DNA of 64,000 nucleotides from positions 246,707-310,706 of the forward strand of contig LDJB01000001.1 in assembly GCA_001028815.1 (NCBI GenBank), read 5' to 3'. The notes beneath the pieces are model-generated. The model was not told the DNA's origin and made no database searches. It worked only from the letters and a program-made list of their open reading frames with translations. Numbering within the stretch: position 1 is the first letter of the stretch; every line of letters starts with the position of its first letter. The DNA comes from Peptococcaceae bacterium 1109 (GTDB taxonomy: Bacteria > Bacillota > Limnochordia > Darwinibacteriales > Darwinibacteriaceae). Shown here one piece after another: positions 17,461 to 26,387 of the stretch. Position numbers and translations under genes: made by a program.

Positions 17461-17733
17461 TCAGAGACGTTCTTTCCGGTACTGCCTCACAATCTTCTTG
17501 ATGCTGTCATACCCTAAGTGGTACTCTTCCATAAGGCGGGCAATGGACTCGCCCCGCCTGTGGCGGGCCGCAATTTCTAAATTGCGTTCCTTGATAAGCT
17601 GTCGTGCGCCGTTTTTCTCTCCCCACCGGGCCCGTTCACCCTGTTTGGGGATGTACAGCGCCGCTCCCTGTACATACTGCTGGATTCTGTCTACCAGCTC
17701 AGCGGGGAGCACTTCCTCCGCGTTCAAATACAT
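17461..17733 (-). CDS. CD3324 family protein (helix-turn-helix-like)
   Basis: 90 residues of the CD3324 family. It begins MYLNAEEVLPAELVDRIQ, has YVQGAALYIPK, and ends in a helix-turn-helix-like part, RRGESIARLMEEYHLGYDSIKKIV. It is a likely small DNA-binding regulator of unknown target. The internal ATG at 17733 is chosen because TAAGGAGAG lies nine bases upstream and the family always starts at this point. A 29-codon ORF precedes it on the same strand. Confidence 0.8.
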   Translation of the reverse strand: MYLNAEEVLPAELVDRIQQYVQGAALYIPKQGERARWGEKNGARQLIKERNLEIAARHRRGESIARLMEEYHLGYDSIKKIVRQYRKERL

Positions 17734-17792
17734 CAGGCCAACTCTCCTTACTCTACTGGCGTTGGCCTTTGCGCTAAGTGGGGAAGGGCAGA

Positions 17793-17882
17793 TTACATTA
17801 ACCCTCCAACGTGGGGCCAACGCCGAATGAAATAATCCATAGAATCCCGTTGTGAAGATGCCAATACAACTCTATCCTTCAT
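17793..17882 (-). CDS. Small ORF (29 aa) upstream of the CD3324 gene
   Basis: Too short for usual gene calls but well equipped. A perfect AGGAGG (17892-17897) lies nine bases before ATG at 17882, with a promoter just upstream. It encodes MKDRVVLASSQRDSM and then DYFIRRWPHVGGLM, ending in TAA at 17793. It lies 59 bases before the CD3324 start. It may be a small protein, a leader peptide that controls the next gene, or the remnant of a longer gene. I recognise no family. Confidence 0.5.
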   Translation of the reverse strand: MKDRVVLASSQRDSMDYFIRRWPHVGGLM

Positions 17883-17917
17883 CCTGCGCCACCTCCTATT
17901 CGTAGAATGCTGCCTAT

Positions 17918-17946
17918 AGTGTATACCACGAGTTTCCAATTCTCAA
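17918..17946 (-). promoter_or_regulatory. Promoter of the small ORF / CD3324 unit
   Basis: On the minus strand TTGAGA (17941-17946) is followed after 17 bases by TACACT (17918-17923). This fits a sigma-A promoter that starts the transcript about 20 bases before the AGGAGG of the small ORF. Confidence 0.5.
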
Positions 17947-18057
17947 GGGAAAACACCTTTTGATGTGAAATTTCCCCGCGGAATGTTTTTTATTTCTATC
18001 CTAGAGGCGTGGGCTTTACCTCTGTTGAATACTACTGGCAAGAAAGGGGTGTTTCGC

Positions 18058-18621
18058 ATGTGGATTTTGCTGGTCTTAGCAGTAGTGCTCGTTCTGTATG
18101 TGGTGTTCACCTACAACGGCCTGATCACCCTGCGCCAGAGGGTGAGGAACGCCTGGGCGCAGGTGGACGTGCAGCTGAAGCGGAGGTATGACTTAATCCC
18201 TAACCTAGTCAATACTGTGCAGGGGTACGCCAGCCATGAGCAGGCCACTTTTGCCAAGATTTCCGAGGCACGCAGCAGAGCCATGAGGGCTGCTAGCACA
18301 GGGGAGCTGGCGGAAGCGGAGAACCAACTGTCCAGCACTCTACGAAGCCTGTTTGCGCTGGTGGAAAACTACCCTGAGCTGAAAGCTGATGCGAACTTCC
18401 GGGAGCTTCAAAAGGAACTGAGCGATACGGAGGGCAAGATCGCCTTTGCGCGGCAGTTCTACAACGATACTGTGCAGAAGTACAACATCCGGATTGAGGT
18501 TTTCCCCGCGAATATTGTGGCCCAGTTATTTGGTTTTACGCAGGAAGACTTCTTTTCCTTGGACCAGAACGCAGTGCAAAGGGAGAATGTGCAGGTCCGG
18601 TTTGGCAGTGATTCCAGATAG
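18058..18621 (+). CDS. lemA: LemA family protein
   Basis: 187 residues, normal length for LemA. One N-terminal membrane helix (WILLVLAVVLVLYVVF) is followed by the family core YNGLITLRQRVRNAWAQVDV, then QLKRRYDLIPNLV and a long helical bundle. The N-terminus is expected outside and the bundle is probably cytoplasmic. The role is unknown, but LemA is commonly paired with DUF2207/TPM-type membrane proteins, as here. ATG at 18058 is chosen because AAAGGGG precedes it and the upstream extension is not family-like. Confidence 0.9.
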   Translation: MWILLVLAVVLVLYVVFTYNGLITLRQRVRNAWAQVDVQLKRRYDLIPNLVNTVQGYASHEQATFAKISEARSRAMRAASTGELAEAENQLSSTLRSLFALVENYPELKADANFRELQKELSDTEGKIAFARQFYNDTVQKYNIRIEVFPANIVAQLFGFTQEDFFSLDQNAVQRENVQVRFGSDSR

Positions 18622-18637
18622 CAAGGGGGGACGCTTA

Positions 18638-20479
18638 GTGGCAAGGCGGCTGTCTGCCGTACTACTCATTGCAGTTATTCTGGTTGTCGTCCCCACTGTA
18701 AGAGCGCGAGACTACCGCTTTCCCAGTTTGTCCATTGAGGCCCAGCTGCGGGAAGATGGAACCTTGCACGTGGTGGAAACCCGCACAGCCTCCTTTACCG
18801 GCTCTTACAGCGGTATGTACCAATGGATAAATCTTGCCCGCGGAATGCGCATTACCGATGTACAAGTGGGTGAGCCTGGTAGGGCTTATCAGCATAATCC
18901 CAGTAACCGAATTGGCCCGCCCGGTACGTTCTTTGCTGAAGACCGGGGGGATGAGCTCTACATTGACTGGAGCTTTACTGCGTCCGATGAGGTCAGGACA
19001 TTCGTGATCTCCTATGTCGTCCACAACGCGGTCTTGATCCATGATGATGTGGCGGAACTCTACTATAAGTTTGTGGGGGACCGTTGGGAAAAGGGTGTGG
19101 ACCAAGTAGTAATCACCCTAAGCCTCCCGGAAGGTGCTGGGGTGCAGGACATTCGGGCGTGGGGACATGGCCCTCTCAATGGCATTGTGGAGATCGTTAA
19201 TGGCCAGATGGTGAGGTGGACGGTGACCTCCCTGAAGGCAGAAACCATGGTGGAAGGGCGAGTAACTTTCCCGCCAGGCCTGGTTACAGCAGGACAGCGC
19301 ACAGGCCGCATGGGACTGCCCGGTATACTCGCGGAAGAGGAGCGCTGGGCAGAGGAGGCAAACCGCCAGCGGATCAGATCAAGGGTCGACGTTGCCGTTG
19401 GAATTTTCTCAGCTTTTGCCACCTTTATCGGCGCGATCTTCATGTGGGCGCGTTACGGGCGAGCCCACCGTCCTGACTTTACCAGTGAGTACTACCGGGA
19501 ACTTCCAGCCGATTACTCCCCTGCAGAACTGGGGGTTTTGTGGAACGGGGAGGTGGTAGGATCCAAGGAGTTTACCGCTACCTTATTGGATCTGGCACGG
19601 AGGGGCGTTGTTAAGATATCAGAGGAACGGGTCGAAAAGCGAGGGATCATGAGGCGGAAGGAGAAGACCCAATACCGCTTCACTCCTGGTGAAGAGGGAG
19701 GCTCCCTCAAACCGCACGAACAGGCGGTCTTGGATCTGTTCTTTGAGGATGTCCAGCAGTCACTGAAAGGCAAGGAAGAGTCGGAAGGCCCCGGGGTCAC
19801 CCTATCCGATGTTGAATCTTACGCTCGCAGGCACAGGCGTGCGTTCAGGGAGTTTTGGATAGGCTGGCAGGAGGACGTGAAACGGGCCGCGGCCAAGCAC
19901 AACTTCTTCGAATCCATCAGCGGGATGCCCCAGGTTTTAGGTTTCTTGACGGGCCTAGGCTCGGTGGGCCTCGCGGTAGCGGCCTTCATCTTCGGCTGGT
20001 GGATCAGCGGCATCGGCCTGGTGGTGGCTGGAGTGGTGTTCACAATTCTCAGTGCCGTGCTGAGGCGCCGCACTGTGAGGGGAAGCAACGATTACGCACG
20101 CTGGAAAGCGTTCCGCCGGTTCTTGCTGCACTTCTCAGAGCTTCCGCGCCAGGAAGTCCCGGCCCTTGTGATCTGGGAGCATTACCTGGTCTATGCTGTC
20201 ACTTTGGGCGTGGCTCAACAGGTCATAAAACAGCTTGAAATCGTCTTCCCAAATCTAGAAGATGGCCAGTACCGCTTTGGCTACGGATGGTACTACTACG
20301 GCTTCGGTACCGCCAGGAGGGGCGGAGGCCTGTCTGATCTCACCGCTGCACTGGATCGGAGCATTGCCCAGACTGTACAGCTTGCTACCAGCCAGAGCTC
20401 CTCAGGGAGCGGATCTGGAGGTGGTTTTTCCGGTGGCGGAGGCGGAGGCTTTGGGGGCGGCGGAGGAGGGGCTCGCTGA
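18638..20479 (+). CDS. DUF2207 domain membrane protein with Gly-rich tail
   Basis: 613 residues. An N-terminal signal or anchor (LSAVLLIAVILVVVPTVRA) is followed by an outside DUF2207 domain (RDYRFPSLSIEAQL onward). A membrane helix lies near 250-270. A cytoplasmic part with HPD-like segments follows, then two close membrane helices around 430-470. The C-terminus is a Gly/Ser-rich low-complexity tail (FSGGGGGGFGGGGGG), common in this family. It follows lemA by 16 bases, a conserved pairing; the function is unknown. The GTG start has AAGGGGGG upstream; the longer open frame upstream is just lemA in another frame. Confidence 0.88.
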   Translation: MARRLSAVLLIAVILVVVPTVRARDYRFPSLSIEAQLREDGTLHVVETRTASFTGSYSGMYQWINLARGMRITDVQVGEPGRAYQHNPSNRIGPPGTFFAEDRGDELYIDWSFTASDEVRTFVISYVVHNAVLIHDDVAELYYKFVGDRWEKGVDQVVITLSLPEGAGVQDIRAWGHGPLNGIVEIVNGQMVRWTVTSLKAETMVEGRVTFPPGLVTAGQRTGRMGLPGILAEEERWAEEANRQRIRSRVDVAVGIFSAFATFIGAIFMWARYGRAHRPDFTSEYYRELPADYSPAELGVLWNGEVVGSKEFTATLLDLARRGVVKISEERVEKRGIMRRKEKTQYRFTPGEEGGSLKPHEQAVLDLFFEDVQQSLKGKEESEGPGVTLSDVESYARRHRRAFREFWIGWQEDVKRAAAKHNFFESISGMPQVLGFLTGLGSVGLAVAAFIFGWWISGIGLVVAGVVFTILSAVLRRRTVRGSNDYARWKAFRRFLLHFSELPRQEVPALVIWEHYLVYAVTLGVAQQVIKQLEIVFPNLEDGQYRFGYGWYYYGFGTARRGGGLSDLTAALDRSIAQTVQLATSQSSSGSGSGGGFSGGGGGGFGGGGGGAR

Positions 20480-20573
20480 TCTCCCGCCCGTGAAACAGGA
20501 ATTTCCAGTGAAGCAGCGAATATGTAAGATGTCCTTTTTGATCAAGCCTCTGGCTGGGGGGAGTTCAGTCCAA

Positions 20574-22271
20574 ATGAGGGATGTGACCAAAATACCGCAT
20601 GGCAAGAACCAGGAATCTGTATCTTCTCCTTGCTGGCAGCAGATTGCGGACGCACTCCACGACTATCAGCTGATGATAGACGGGGCCAAGGATGGCCTGT
20701 GGATGTATAACATCAGCTCCGATCGTTACGTAGTTTCTCAGAAGGATCGGGAGCGCTTTGATTTTGATCCCTCACATGAGGTGTACTCTCTGCAAGCGTG
20801 GCAAAGCTTACTCCATCCGGATGATGCGGCCCAGGCAGTAAACGCCTTCGTGAATTTCCTGGAAGGCACTAGCGATGTGTACGAGAACACTTACCGGCTC
20901 CGCAGCCGGGACGGTTCGTACCGCTGGGTGAAGAGCCATGGAATTGCGGATCGCTCCGGTGATGGCACCATCGTCAGTGTGGCAGGCAGCCATACGGATA
21001 TTACCAGTGAGGTGGAGCAGGATAGGCTCTTGTACCGTTTGGCGTACTATGACGAGTTGACCAGGCTTCCCAACCGTACCAAATTGCGGCGGGATTTTGA
21101 CGCCCTCAAGCGAGAAGGGATGGCCTTTCTGTTTGTGGACGTAGATGATGTGAGTTATGTCAACAGTGTGATGGGCTACGATGTGGGTGATCGCCTTATC
21201 GAGGAGATTGGCGCGATGTTCGGCAGCCGCTACGGCCAGCAGCACTACGTTGCCAAGCTTGACTCTGATCAGTTTGCTGTGCTCCTCTTTGATTCAGTGG
21301 ATCTGGATCGAGAGCTCAATGAGCTCTTGGAGGAAGTCCGATCCATGGCATTCTTAGGGGACTCAGGCCTGCACGTGACCCTCAGCATTGGCGTTGCCTT
21401 GTATGGCCCTCACGGCACGAGTTTTGATGATCTGCTCCGCAGGGCAAACACGGCGCTCCATTATGCGAAGGCGAACGGGAAAGATCAGCACCAGTTCTAC
21501 CAAACGGCCATGGAAAACTATGCCTACATGTATGTAGATAATGTGAAACAGATTCGGAAGGCCCTCGCGGAAGTGCAGTTTGAGATGCATTACCAGCCCA
21601 TAGTGGATGCTGTCACTGGCAGGATCGCAGGCCGGGAGGCTCTCCTCAGGTGGAATCACCCCCAGCGGGGCCTGGTACCACCAGGGGAGTTCATTCCCTT
21701 GGTAGAGCAGTCTCGCCAGATGATGGACTTGGAGCGCTGGATTTTGGACGCGGTCTACGGCCAGTATGCCGTATGGTCACGGAAAGAGCGGAGCGGCTGG
21801 TTTGTTTCCATCAACCTCTCTGCACGGGGGCTGTTGTCAAACGCTTTGGATGAGTATCTCGATTACCTCACTGAAACCCATGAGGTGGAACCAGGTTACG
21901 TAGAACTGGAAATTACTGAGACGGCGCTGCTCATTAACGCTGGGCAGACCCTGGAAACCTTGTATCGCCTGCACGAGCGTGGCTTTCGCATCGCCCTGGA
22001 TGATTTCGGCACGGGCTACTCTTCCCTCCATTACCTGAAGACGCTGCCCATAGACATGGTCAAGCTTGACCGCAGCTTCATAAGGACTGTGGAGACAGTG
22101 GAAAAGGACCGGGTGATCGTGAGCTCTGTCGTTGATCTGGCTCACAGGATGGGGCTCACAGTGGTGGCGGAGGGAGTGGAGACCGCGTCGCAAGACCGCT
22201 TGCTCCGCGAGTTAGGTTGTGATTTGATGCAAGGCTATTTCTATGGCCGCCCCGAGCCAGTGTACTTCTGA
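20574..22271 (+). CDS. PAS-GGDEF(degenerate)-EAL c-di-GMP phosphodiesterase
   Basis: 565 residues, no membrane segment. A PAS domain of the PAS_3 type spans about 25-140. The GGDEF domain (150-310) has LDSDQF in place of GGDEF near residue 228, so it should not make c-di-GMP but may bind GTP. The EAL domain (325-565) keeps REALLRW, EITETALL, LDDFGTGYSS and VVAEGVET, so phosphodiesterase activity is likely. ATG at 20574 is chosen because GGGGGGAG lies about eleven bases before it; an in-frame ATG at 20529 would add 15 residues and has no clear ribosome site. It probably opposes the cyclase at 13305. Confidence 0.85.
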   Translation: MRDVTKIPHGKNQESVSSPCWQQIADALHDYQLMIDGAKDGLWMYNISSDRYVVSQKDRERFDFDPSHEVYSLQAWQSLLHPDDAAQAVNAFVNFLEGTSDVYENTYRLRSRDGSYRWVKSHGIADRSGDGTIVSVAGSHTDITSEVEQDRLLYRLAYYDELTRLPNRTKLRRDFDALKREGMAFLFVDVDDVSYVNSVMGYDVGDRLIEEIGAMFGSRYGQQHYVAKLDSDQFAVLLFDSVDLDRELNELLEEVRSMAFLGDSGLHVTLSIGVALYGPHGTSFDDLLRRANTALHYAKANGKDQHQFYQTAMENYAYMYVDNVKQIRKALAEVQFEMHYQPIVDAVTGRIAGREALLRWNHPQRGLVPPGEFIPLVEQSRQMMDLERWILDAVYGQYAVWSRKERSGWFVSINLSARGLLSNALDEYLDYLTETHEVEPGYVELEITETALLINAGQTLETLYRLHERGFRIALDDFGTGYSSLHYLKTLPIDMVKLDRSFIRTVETVEKDRVIVSSVVDLAHRMGLTVVAEGVETASQDRLLRELGCDLMQGYFYGRPEPVYF

Positions 22272-22289
22272 AGGCTTTCAGACAAGCAA

Positions 22290-22318
22290 AGGGCTGCTGG
22301 TACCGAACCAGCAGCCCT
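22290..22318. terminator. Terminator hairpin between convergent genes
   Basis: A perfect 12-base-pair stem (22290-22301 with 22307-22318) and five-base loop lie between the EAL gene and the minus-strand permease gene. The T-run is weak on both sides. Confidence 0.7.
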
Positions 22319-22342
22319 CTTATTGTGTTGTAGCGTCCCTGG

Positions 22343-23656
22343 TTATTGGTCAACCGAGCGGCGCTGGAGGATTTGCTTCCAGGCATGCATGGCTAATGTG
22401 ATGCCGATGATCCCGTAGGCCACAAACACTCGGAAGTATTCCCCAATCTGGGCATCTCCAAACAGCTGCCTTCCTGCCGCTGGTGCCACGATAAACAGGG
22501 TGTGGAACAAGAGGGTGCCTAACAGTGCGTGGCCAATGGTTGCCCGGGCAACAGTGGCCCCGCCTATGAGCAAGGCTGCAGCTGAGTACAGCCCAACCTG
22601 CTCGTGGCTGCCGTAGGTACTAAACGTACCGATGTTCTGCAGGAAAATGATGTGCCCCCAAGCAGCCATCACCATGGACAAGATGATGGCGGCAATCCGT
22701 ACCCGGTTGACATCGATGCCAGCTACTGCTGCCACATGGCGATCTTGGCCCACACTGCGCATGTCTTGCCCAAGCTTGGTCCGGCTGAAGAAGTGAAGCC
22801 CCACACAGGCCCCTGCGATGACCAGCCATGTGAGAAGTGGTACCCGAATCCAGTTTATCTGGGTGCGGGCTTGGATCTGCTGAACGCTCCACCAGCATGC
22901 CCACGCAAGACCGATCCCTGCCAGCACTAGTTGGGTGCTGCCAAGCCGCTGCCGTTTGTCAACGCGCAGTTGATAGATGACGATCCCAACAGCCAGTGCG
23001 ACAGCCATGCCGATGATGGCCCAGGGCAAGGTGGGGCGGAGAAGGAGGTCATTGCCCCAGTACTGCCCAGGCCAGTCCAACCCGTACTTGAGGCCGTTTG
23101 TCAGGTCTATGGTGGTGCGCACGCCTACGCCACTGCTCATAATGATGGTGGAGTTGTCCATGGGGATTATTCCGCCCACGAGCTGGAGGAAGACGAGCTC
23201 ATAGATTCCTTGGGCGAAGTAGCCCAGGATTAGTCCTGCGATCATCTCCTGCCCCTTGGTGCGGTTGAACAGGCTGCCAGTGAGATATCCCAGGATAGCG
23301 GCCAAGGGTGTTACAAGAGCCATGGAGAGCAAGATGCCTGGCAAGCCTGCAAAGCCCCAGTGAGTAACGAAGATCACTATGGCCTGGGCAGCCATTGCCC
23401 CCAACACTATGGAGAAGTTTAGGCCCATGCCCGCCATTACCGGGATAATAAGTGCCAGCACCAAAAAGGCATTCCGGGAAAGGCGGGCAACAATGTCCAT
23501 GAGGAACAGGAAGGGCGTCATCCCCGAGAGCTTGTATCCCACAGCGCTGAGCACCAAGAACATGATGGTTACCATGTTTCGAACCAGGAAGGAGCGGGCC
23601 GAAGCCATGCGCCCTTGCAGCATTGTCTCTGAGGTGGTCATTGGACGACTTTGCAT
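22343..23656 (-). CDS. ABC transporter permease (BPD_transp_2 type), second of pair
   Basis: 437 residues with about ten membrane helices, of the branched-chain/ribose/nucleoside permease class (PF02653). SVGQDRHVAAVAGIDVNRVR is the coupling-helix-like loop, and AALLIGGATVARATIGHALLG is the conserved C-terminal glycine region. Together with the next permease it would form the channel of an importer fed by the DUF3798 receptor. A central part (residues 200-280) is longer than in RbsC-type permeases. Start three bases after the upstream permease stop, with AGGGGGTG as ribosome site. Confidence 0.88.
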   Translation of the reverse strand: MQSRPMTTSETMLQGRMASARSFLVRNMVTIMFLVLSAVGYKLSGMTPFLFLMDIVARLSRNAFLVLALIIPVMAGMGLNFSIVLGAMAAQAIVIFVTHWGFAGLPGILLSMALVTPLAAILGYLTGSLFNRTKGQEMIAGLILGYFAQGIYELVFLQLVGGIIPMDNSTIIMSSGVGVRTTIDLTNGLKYGLDWPGQYWGNDLLLRPTLPWAIIGMAVALAVGIVIYQLRVDKRQRLGSTQLVLAGIGLAWACWWSVQQIQARTQINWIRVPLLTWLVIAGACVGLHFFSRTKLGQDMRSVGQDRHVAAVAGIDVNRVRIAAIILSMVMAAWGHIIFLQNIGTFSTYGSHEQVGLYSAAALLIGGATVARATIGHALLGTLLFHTLFIVAPAAGRQLFGDAQIGEYFRVFVAYGIIGITLAMHAWKQILQRRSVDQ

Positions 23657-23659
23657 GAA

Positions 23660-24721
23660 CTATTCACCCCCTGCTTGGGTCAGCGCATATAGAATAACGC
23701 CGTTCTGGATGATCTTGCGGCTGATTTCCCCCATGCTGGACCACTCAGCGGTAAAGGCGTTCGCAACCGGAACTGCCACCACTTGAATGCCCAGGAAGAG
23801 GACTGTCCCAATAATCACATGGGAGATGGTGGCCTTCTTCACAGAAGCACCGCCAATCAGGACAGCCGCCACAGCCACAAAGGGCATGAACATGGGGCCT
23901 TCATAGAGCTGCAGGAACCCGTAGCTTTGGGAGTAGATCAGGATGCCCACAGCACCCAGCACCGTGGATAGTACCGTGCCAATAATGCGCTGGCGGTTTA
24001 CGGTAATCCCTGAAGCTTCAGCGAAGCGCGGGTTACTGCCCGCGGTGGACATGGCCATACCTGTGCGGCTCCGTAAGAACAGCCACATCAAAAAGATGGC
24101 TAAGGCCACAGTGAGGAGCAGGCCTGTAGGCACTACAACTTCGCCGATGCGGAAGGCTAGGAAGTTGTTTAGAAGCTGAGCCATCCCCCTGTTAGCCAAG
24201 GCAATCTGAACCCGTACGCCCCTTCCAATAGGCCATGCCATCTCAGGGTTCTTAAAGGGTAGAAAGACCCATGCCAGTTTCATGATGGACACAATGGAGA
24301 ATCCCACATATGTGGCGATCATCATCTCAGAACCCTTGACCCGGTTGAGGAGCCAGCCATAGCCTACCCCCACCAGCAGGGCAAAGGGCAGCGAGAAGAC
24401 CATCGCGATGAAAAACAACATGCCTGGTGAGAACGCCACAATACCCTCTAACCGATAGGCGAGCTCCAGGGCTGTTAGCCCCCCAAGAAGGCCGCAGACG
24501 ATGCCCAAAGACACTCCAAAATTGGGGCCGATGCCCGACACAATGGCAGGCAGCATGGCCAGAACCAGCACTCCCCACATACCGATCCGGGCGAGGCTGG
24601 AAGTGATAAGTTCCGCGAAATCAAGTCTGAGGGCTATCGCGGCTACGCACAGGAGGATGAAAAATGCTGCAATGATCAATCGGGCTAAATCCATGTCTTT
24701 TAGAAAGCTCTTATCTTGCAT
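23660..24721 (-). CDS. ABC transporter permease (BPD_transp_2 type), first of pair
   Basis: 353 residues with about nine membrane helices, same family as the gene downstream but shorter. Conserved parts are AMLPAIVSGIGPNFGVSLG, MSTAGSNPRFAEASGI (coupling loop) and VAAVLIGGASVKKATISH. Two different permease genes in one operon imply a heterodimeric channel, as in the nucleoside importers of the NupPQ type. It starts three bases after the ATPase stop, so the four genes form one operon. Confidence 0.88.
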   Translation of the reverse strand: MQDKSFLKDMDLARLIIAAFFILLCVAAIALRLDFAELITSSLARIGMWGVLVLAMLPAIVSGIGPNFGVSLGIVCGLLGGLTALELAYRLEGIVAFSPGMLFFIAMVFSLPFALLVGVGYGWLLNRVKGSEMMIATYVGFSIVSIMKLAWVFLPFKNPEMAWPIGRGVRVQIALANRGMAQLLNNFLAFRIGEVVVPTGLLLTVALAIFLMWLFLRSRTGMAMSTAGSNPRFAEASGITVNRQRIIGTVLSTVLGAVGILIYSQSYGFLQLYEGPMFMPFVAVAAVLIGGASVKKATISHVIIGTVLFLGIQVVAVPVANAFTAEWSSMGEISRKIIQNGVILYALTQAGGE

Positions 24722-24724
24722 ACT

Positions 24725-26311
24725 TTACGCCCCCTTGCTGATGGGCTGGCCCGCCATTAGCAGGCCGAAGTTGACATCCGAATCATCTGGCTTGAGTATG
24801 CCAGCCACTCGGCCATCGGTGATGATGGCAATGCGAGAACAGATACTCCGCAGTTCTGCCAGCTCACTGGAGGTGACCACGATCGTCATGCCCAGCTCCT
24901 CGTTGAGGCGGCGAAGGGTATCAAGTACCAGCTGCTTAGCACCTACATCGATTCCTCGAGTCGGCTCTGAGACCAGGAGAATCTTGGGGTTCATGGTTAG
25001 GGCCCGGGCGATGCAGACCTTTTGCTGGTTACCTCCGCTCAGCTGGCGGACCAGCTGCCTTGGGCCTGTACACCGAATGTCTAGTTCCCCAATGAGCTTC
25101 TGGGCATTTTCACGAACGGCAGCTTGATCCACTTGGGAAAAGGGCCCCCACGTCTTAATGAACTCTTTCTTGCCGAACATGGCACCGCTGGCAATGTTTA
25201 CTTCAATGGACGAGTTCAATAACAGGCCCACGCCTCGCCGGTCTTCCGATACGAAGGCCAAACCAGCGGCAATGGAGGCAGAGGGGTTGTTTAGGGGCAG
25301 GGGGGTCCCAGCCACCTTAACATCGCCAGCTGCAGGGAACAGTCCCATGATGCCATTTGCGATCCCGATCTTCCCTTGGCCTGCCAGCCCGCCTATGCCC
25401 AGGATTTCCCCTTCGTAAGCGGTGAGGTCTACGCCCCGGACCCGCTCACCGGGCATATCCACAGTAAGTTGCTTAATCTCTAGGATGGGGCGGCCTTTGT
25501 GAGAGTAATGCTGTTTGCGACCTGCAAACTCCATACTGCGGCCCACCATCAGCTCCGCTAGTTCGATCACATTGGTATCCTTGCTTGCCTTCGTCACCAC
25601 GTGGCGGCCGTCCCGGAGGACGGTGATGTTGTCACAGACTTCCATGATCTCATTCAACCGATGCGTGATAAACAGTACGGCAATGCCTGCCGCAGCAATC
25701 TCCTTAATGGCTTCTAAGAGATGGGCTGCTTCCGATTCTGCGAGTACCGCTGTGGGTTCGTCAAACACGAGAATGCGGAGGTGCTCCTTGTCCAGCTCCC
25801 TGGCAATCTCTGTAAACTGCATGTAGCCTACGGGTAGGCCCGCGATGGTCGCATACTCGTCGATATCGATGTTCAAGCGTTTTAGGGCTTTGCGGGCATC
25901 CGCGTACATCTTGTCATAGTCAAGGGACTGCAGTCTGGGCCCAAATATTCTGCTCGCGAGGTTAGGTTTGAGCACCTCGCGATTCAACTTGATGTTTTCC
26001 GTCACGGAGTAGTTAGGGAGGAGCATAAACTCCTGGTGTACCATGCCGATTCCCAGGGCCATGGCTTGGAGAGGGCTCTTGATCTGAACAGGCTGGCCGG
26101 CAATTTCGATGCTTCCTTCAAAGCCACCTGTGCTGTGAATCACATTCATCCCGAACAAAATATTCATCAGCGTGGACTTGCCGGCGCCGTTTTCCCCTAC
26201 GATTCCGTGAACTTCTCCGGGCATGATGGATAGGTTAACGCTGTCTAAGACCTTTGTGCCGTAATAACTCTTGCTGATGCCCTTCATCCTAAGAACGGGT
26301 TCAACGGCCAT
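24725..26311 (-). CDS. ABC transporter ATP-binding protein, double ATPase (RbsA/NupO type)
   Basis: 528 residues with two nucleotide-binding domains. The first has Walker A GENGAGKST, a family-typical degenerate signature LPVGYMQ and Walker B ILVFDEPTAVL. The second has a degenerate Walker A (GLAGQGKIGIA), a full signature LSGGNQQK and Walker B ILLVSEPTRGID, in which Ser replaces the usual Asp. This is the layout of sugar and nucleoside importers with a fused ATPase pair. ATG 26311 is chosen because GAAGGTG precedes it and the N-terminus MAVEPVLRMKGISKSY fits the family. Confidence 0.88.
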   Translation of the reverse strand: MAVEPVLRMKGISKSYYGTKVLDSVNLSIMPGEVHGIVGENGAGKSTLMNILFGMNVIHSTGGFEGSIEIAGQPVQIKSPLQAMALGIGMVHQEFMLLPNYSVTENIKLNREVLKPNLASRIFGPRLQSLDYDKMYADARKALKRLNIDIDEYATIAGLPVGYMQFTEIARELDKEHLRILVFDEPTAVLAESEAAHLLEAIKEIAAAGIAVLFITHRLNEIMEVCDNITVLRDGRHVVTKASKDTNVIELAELMVGRSMEFAGRKQHYSHKGRPILEIKQLTVDMPGERVRGVDLTAYEGEILGIGGLAGQGKIGIANGIMGLFPAAGDVKVAGTPLPLNNPSASIAAGLAFVSEDRRGVGLLLNSSIEVNIASGAMFGKKEFIKTWGPFSQVDQAAVRENAQKLIGELDIRCTGPRQLVRQLSGGNQQKVCIARALTMNPKILLVSEPTRGIDVGAKQLVLDTLRRLNEELGMTIVVTSSELAELRSICSRIAIITDGRVAGILKPDDSDVNFGLLMAGQPISKGA

Positions 26312-26387
26312 GCATGCACCTTCTTCCATAGTGGATAACCGGCAGGGCCGCCGTGGGGCAGCCCTGCTTTGTGTTTGCACTAATCGC

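Noticed and set aside
17429-17830. Plus-strand open frame of 133 codons over the CD3324 gene
   Set aside because: The minus-strand reading matches the CD3324 family and has a good ribosome site; the plus frame has none and looks like a shadow.
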